From the NCBI GenBank assembly GCA_015680685.1, contig MNCI01037560.1, forward strand, positions 223,985-255,493: a stretch of DNA of 31,509 nt, given 5' to 3'. Positions 29,107 through 31,509 of the stretch are shown here, piece by piece; position 1 is the first letter of the stretch; each line of letters opens with the position of its first letter. The notes below the pieces were generated by a model. It saw only the letters and a program-made list of their open reading frames with translations, was not told the DNA's origin and made no database searches. The position numbers were made by a program, and so were the translations under genes. The DNA comes from Gnetum montanum. Lineage: Eukaryota; Streptophyta; Gnetopsida; Gnetales; Gnetaceae.

Positions 29107-31043
29107 TTCTCATAAGCCTAAAGATACTAAATCACCAATCCTACAGGAATGCAAGGTGGTATACACTCATCTAGATGAGTTTGTGTCAAATTTCACCTTC
29201 ATCCTACATCAAGATGAATAAATGTGATGGCATGATTTGGATGGCAACGTTATTTTTCCCCTCGATAGATCTGTTCCTGGAATGCTGTTTAAAACCCTTA
29301 AGAAGTTGGGCATAGCATATCTTCATAAAGAGTATATTGTGAATGGATATAACACTTGGAACTATTGTACCACTGAAACACAACATAAGTAAGATAAATG
29401 TCAAGAGAGACTCCATGAAGCCACAAAAGGGAAACATTACAGTAACCTCTTATTCCTACTAGATCAAGAGGATAAGGAGGATCCTCCCTTGAAAGGTTCT
29501 CAAGATGAAGATTCTCCACCCCCTGTTACTGATGGTGAGGGTGTGAAATTGACCCTGCAATCAACTATTCATAAACGGGGTTCAAGAAAGAGTGATAGCA
29601 AAGGTAGGAACTCAAGTGAACATCACAATAACAAGGGATCTAATGATGGTCATCATAAAAAGCATGAGTGGTGGTAGACACCGCAGTGGCAATGGCAGTC
29701 CACCTTCCTCTTCATCCTCTTCATCCAATTCTGAACATTCCTCTTCATATGATGGTTCTCATGGAAGCCGCTATCAAAACAACCATGATGAAAGTGATCG
29801 ATGAAATAATAAAGACCATGAAGGCCACCAAAATCAAAGGGTTGGCCAAAACCATCATCAACATCATCAATGCAATAATGACAATGAACCTTTACTGGCC
29901 ACTTGAAGTATGATTAACATTGCAGAGGTAGTGAAAATCCCAACCAGGTATATAAAGGCTAGTTGAATCAAGCACCTAGATATGAACAATATCCCAAGAT
30001 TTGAGGGGGGATATAATTCTGATCTGTAGACATATTTACAAGATTTTCAAGATGCCTGTGCCTTACAAAACATTGAGAGTAAGCGGTAAAAACTCAAGCT
30101 TTTCCCAAGGACACTCATTAAGGAAGCTAAAAGTTGGTACCAGTCCTTAGAACTAGAATCTATTCAAATATAGAGTACCATATTAGAACTGTTCAATGAC
30201 AAATATCAAACGTACTCTAGACTGTCTAATCTAAGAAGGAAAATCCAAGTCTAGAAACAAGGAGCACACAAACCCTTGGATATCACCATGGGCCAATACT
30301 ATTCACTCTTACACAAGTGCCTTGGCCATGGTTACTCTTAGAGGGAACAACTTCGCCACATCATAGATGGGCTTATAGTAAAAACAAGAAGAACCCTTGG
30401 GGTGTATGCCCAAGGGAGGTTGTCTAAAATGAGACCTCATCAAATCCAAAAGCTAATTGAGAAGGTAGCAAAAGAAAAAGGTGAGCTACAAAAAAGGGAG
30501 AGTTCTGAAGAGTATAATAGGAACCTATCCATCAGAAAATGAGAGGTCTGATTTTGTGATGAGGAGGAGTTAACACCTAATGAAGTGATGAACAGAAAGA
30601 CCTTGCCCATCCAAAAATATATTTCTAACATTTTATCCAAGGTTTACAAGTTATGGAACTCTTTGGATGAAAAGTTTTAAACTACTTTGAAGATTGTTAA
30701 AGAATTAAAAGAGCAAAATAGTGATCGTAATCATAGACAACAAAAAGAAGCTAAACATGCCTACCAAAGAGAGAAGGGAAAAGCTACTGCAGTAGAGGAA
30801 GCTGTGAAATCTAACTCTAATGATGAAACTGAATGTGACATCTATCAATATGAACATCTAAAGGGATGTTTCCTTGTGGTGTCACACTTATAAGATTCTA
30901 GAGTGTGCACATTAAATCCTCGCCTAGCATGTAGACAAGCTCCAAGACAATTACCTTACCCTCAAGCCAATACAAGGTAGTTCCACCAACAACAACAAGC
31001 TTACTACCCAAGTGAAACTCCTCCATAGCCTTATGAACAGTAC
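29107..31043 (+). pseudogene. gag: Element D: decayed Gag, truncated by a third LTR
   Basis: The frame begins SSSHKPKDTKSP, aligned with codon 3 onward of the gag at 18289; the ATG position itself is lost here. The N-terminal domain includes EFVSNFTFILHQDE and MLFKTLKKLGI. A His-rich and Ser-rich linker lies at about 29610-29760 with a frame change near 29665. The Gag core then runs in one frame to about 30900 (NNIPRFEGGY, KLFPRTLIKEAKSWY, GQYYSLLHKC, RHIIDGL, KMRPHQIQKLIEKVAKE). The Gln-rich end (FHQQQQAYYPSE) stops at about 31043, where LTR sequence begins. Pol is absent from the window. The frame change is at a different place from that in C, so the two copies decayed separately. Confidence 0.82.
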
Positions 31044-31061
31044 TGATGAGAGCGGTTACTT

Positions 31062-31177
31062 TAGTAGTTATTCTAATTATTAGAGTGGTTACTCTAGCAA
31101 CTTCTCTAGTAGTTATTCTAATTATTAGAGTGGTTACTCTCTTTAGCAGTTATTCTAATTATTAGAGTAGTTGCTCC
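31062..31177 (+). repeat. Three-copy 34-bp repeat in U3, directly before the TATA box
   Basis: Copies start at 31062, 31107 and 31144. Each contains TAGYAGTTATTCTAATTATT then AGAGTRGTTRCTC. TCTAATTATTAGA in each is a perfect odd palindrome. The last copy ends 6 bp before the TATA box at 31184, the place where enhancer-like subrepeats occur in LTRs. Confidence 0.75.
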
Positions 31178-31183
31178 CAAGCC

Positions 31184-31191
31184 TATAAATA
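31184..31191 (+). promoter_or_regulatory. TATA box of the third LTR
   Basis: TATAAATA in GCCTATAAATATGCACAA, matching the other two LTRs. Confidence 0.65.
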
Positions 31192-31509
31192 TGCACAATT
31201 GGGAGAAGGAGTCTTGTAACAGTCAAGTAGAAAAACTCTTGTAGTCTGTTTGAAGGTTAGAATATTTTCCATATGCCCACAGTAGGAGGTCTAAGTGTGG
31301 ACAGATCTTTATTCGAGCATTGTGTACCTGAGCACACCTTATGTACGGCAATAAATACAAGCTCTTTGATTCATCCTTGCAACACTTGAGATTTGTTTTC
31401 TTACACATTATTTTATTTTATTTTATGCACTTTACATTTCTATTATTAGCACTACAATTCATTTTGATCAATTAAGCAAATCGTTAAATTACACTCAGTA
31501 CGATCACTT

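Larger units (their letters stand above)
31044..31509 (+). repeat. Third LTR (5' part, continues past the window)
   Basis: From TGATGAG at 31044 the sequence leaves gag. From 31182 it matches the other two LTRs: CCTATAAATATGCAC, CTCTTGTAGTCTGTTTGAA, GACAGATCTTTATTCGAGCA, a GGCAATAAA poly(A) signal and a T-rich U5 start. Its U3 is only about 140 bp and unlike the other two, so it is a different subfamily or a rearranged copy. It sits inside the gag of D in the same orientation. Confidence 0.7.

Noticed and set aside
1-31509. tRNA, rRNA or other structured RNA genes
   Set aside because: No cloverleaf-like or rRNA-like segment was recognised. The only tRNA-related sequences are the primer-binding sites.

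Overview
The window looks like a repeat-rich intergenic stretch of a large plant genome, probably a seed plant. Everything recognisable is retrotransposon-derived or tandemly repeated, and no intact protein-coding gene is visible. The assignment rests on plant-type Ty3/gypsy polyproteins of two lineages (Tat/Ogre-like and Athila-like), degenerate tRNA-Asp primer-binding sites behind TG...CA long terminal repeats (LTRs), and short GT-AG introns in a minus-strand pseudogene. The DNA is AT-rich and poor in CpG. Decay is mostly by substitution: long reading frames persist without indels but are broken by TAG, TAA and TGA where CAG, CAA, CGA or TGG would be expected.

Layout. 1-134: CpG-rich inverted-repeat insertion. 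136-2342 (+): Tat-like gag and protease (element A). 2581-2690: a short post-pol repeat, so A lacks reverse transcriptase, RNase H and integrase here. 2993-8194 (-): a decayed multi-exon gene. 8640-10620: ten copies of a ~196-bp repeat built from GACTA-type half-sites. About 11060-14666 (+): Tat-like reverse transcriptase, RNase H, second RNase H and integrase (element B), followed by the same post-pol repeat as A. 15068-15283 and 16262-16460: 44-bp and 23-bp minisatellites.

17261-31509 (+): Athila-like elements. Element C has a 5' LTR (17261-18124), primer-binding site, gag, protease, reverse transcriptase/RNase H and integrase (to 24382), a non-coding spacer, and an additional ORF (about 26470-28043). 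A second LTR (28044-28942) carries its own primer-binding site and leads into a related gag (element D). A third LTR begins at about 31044 inside that gag and runs off the window. C plus D may be a tandem LTR-internal-LTR-internal array, or D may be inserted in C.

The most unusual part is 2.99-10.62 kb. The minus-strand gene keeps exon phase across at least two introns, carries a segment resembling the 'putative plant transposon protein' domain, and has the half-site array directly upstream of its start. It could be an antisense accessory gene of a Tat-lineage element, or the gene and subterminal repeats of a separate DNA transposon.
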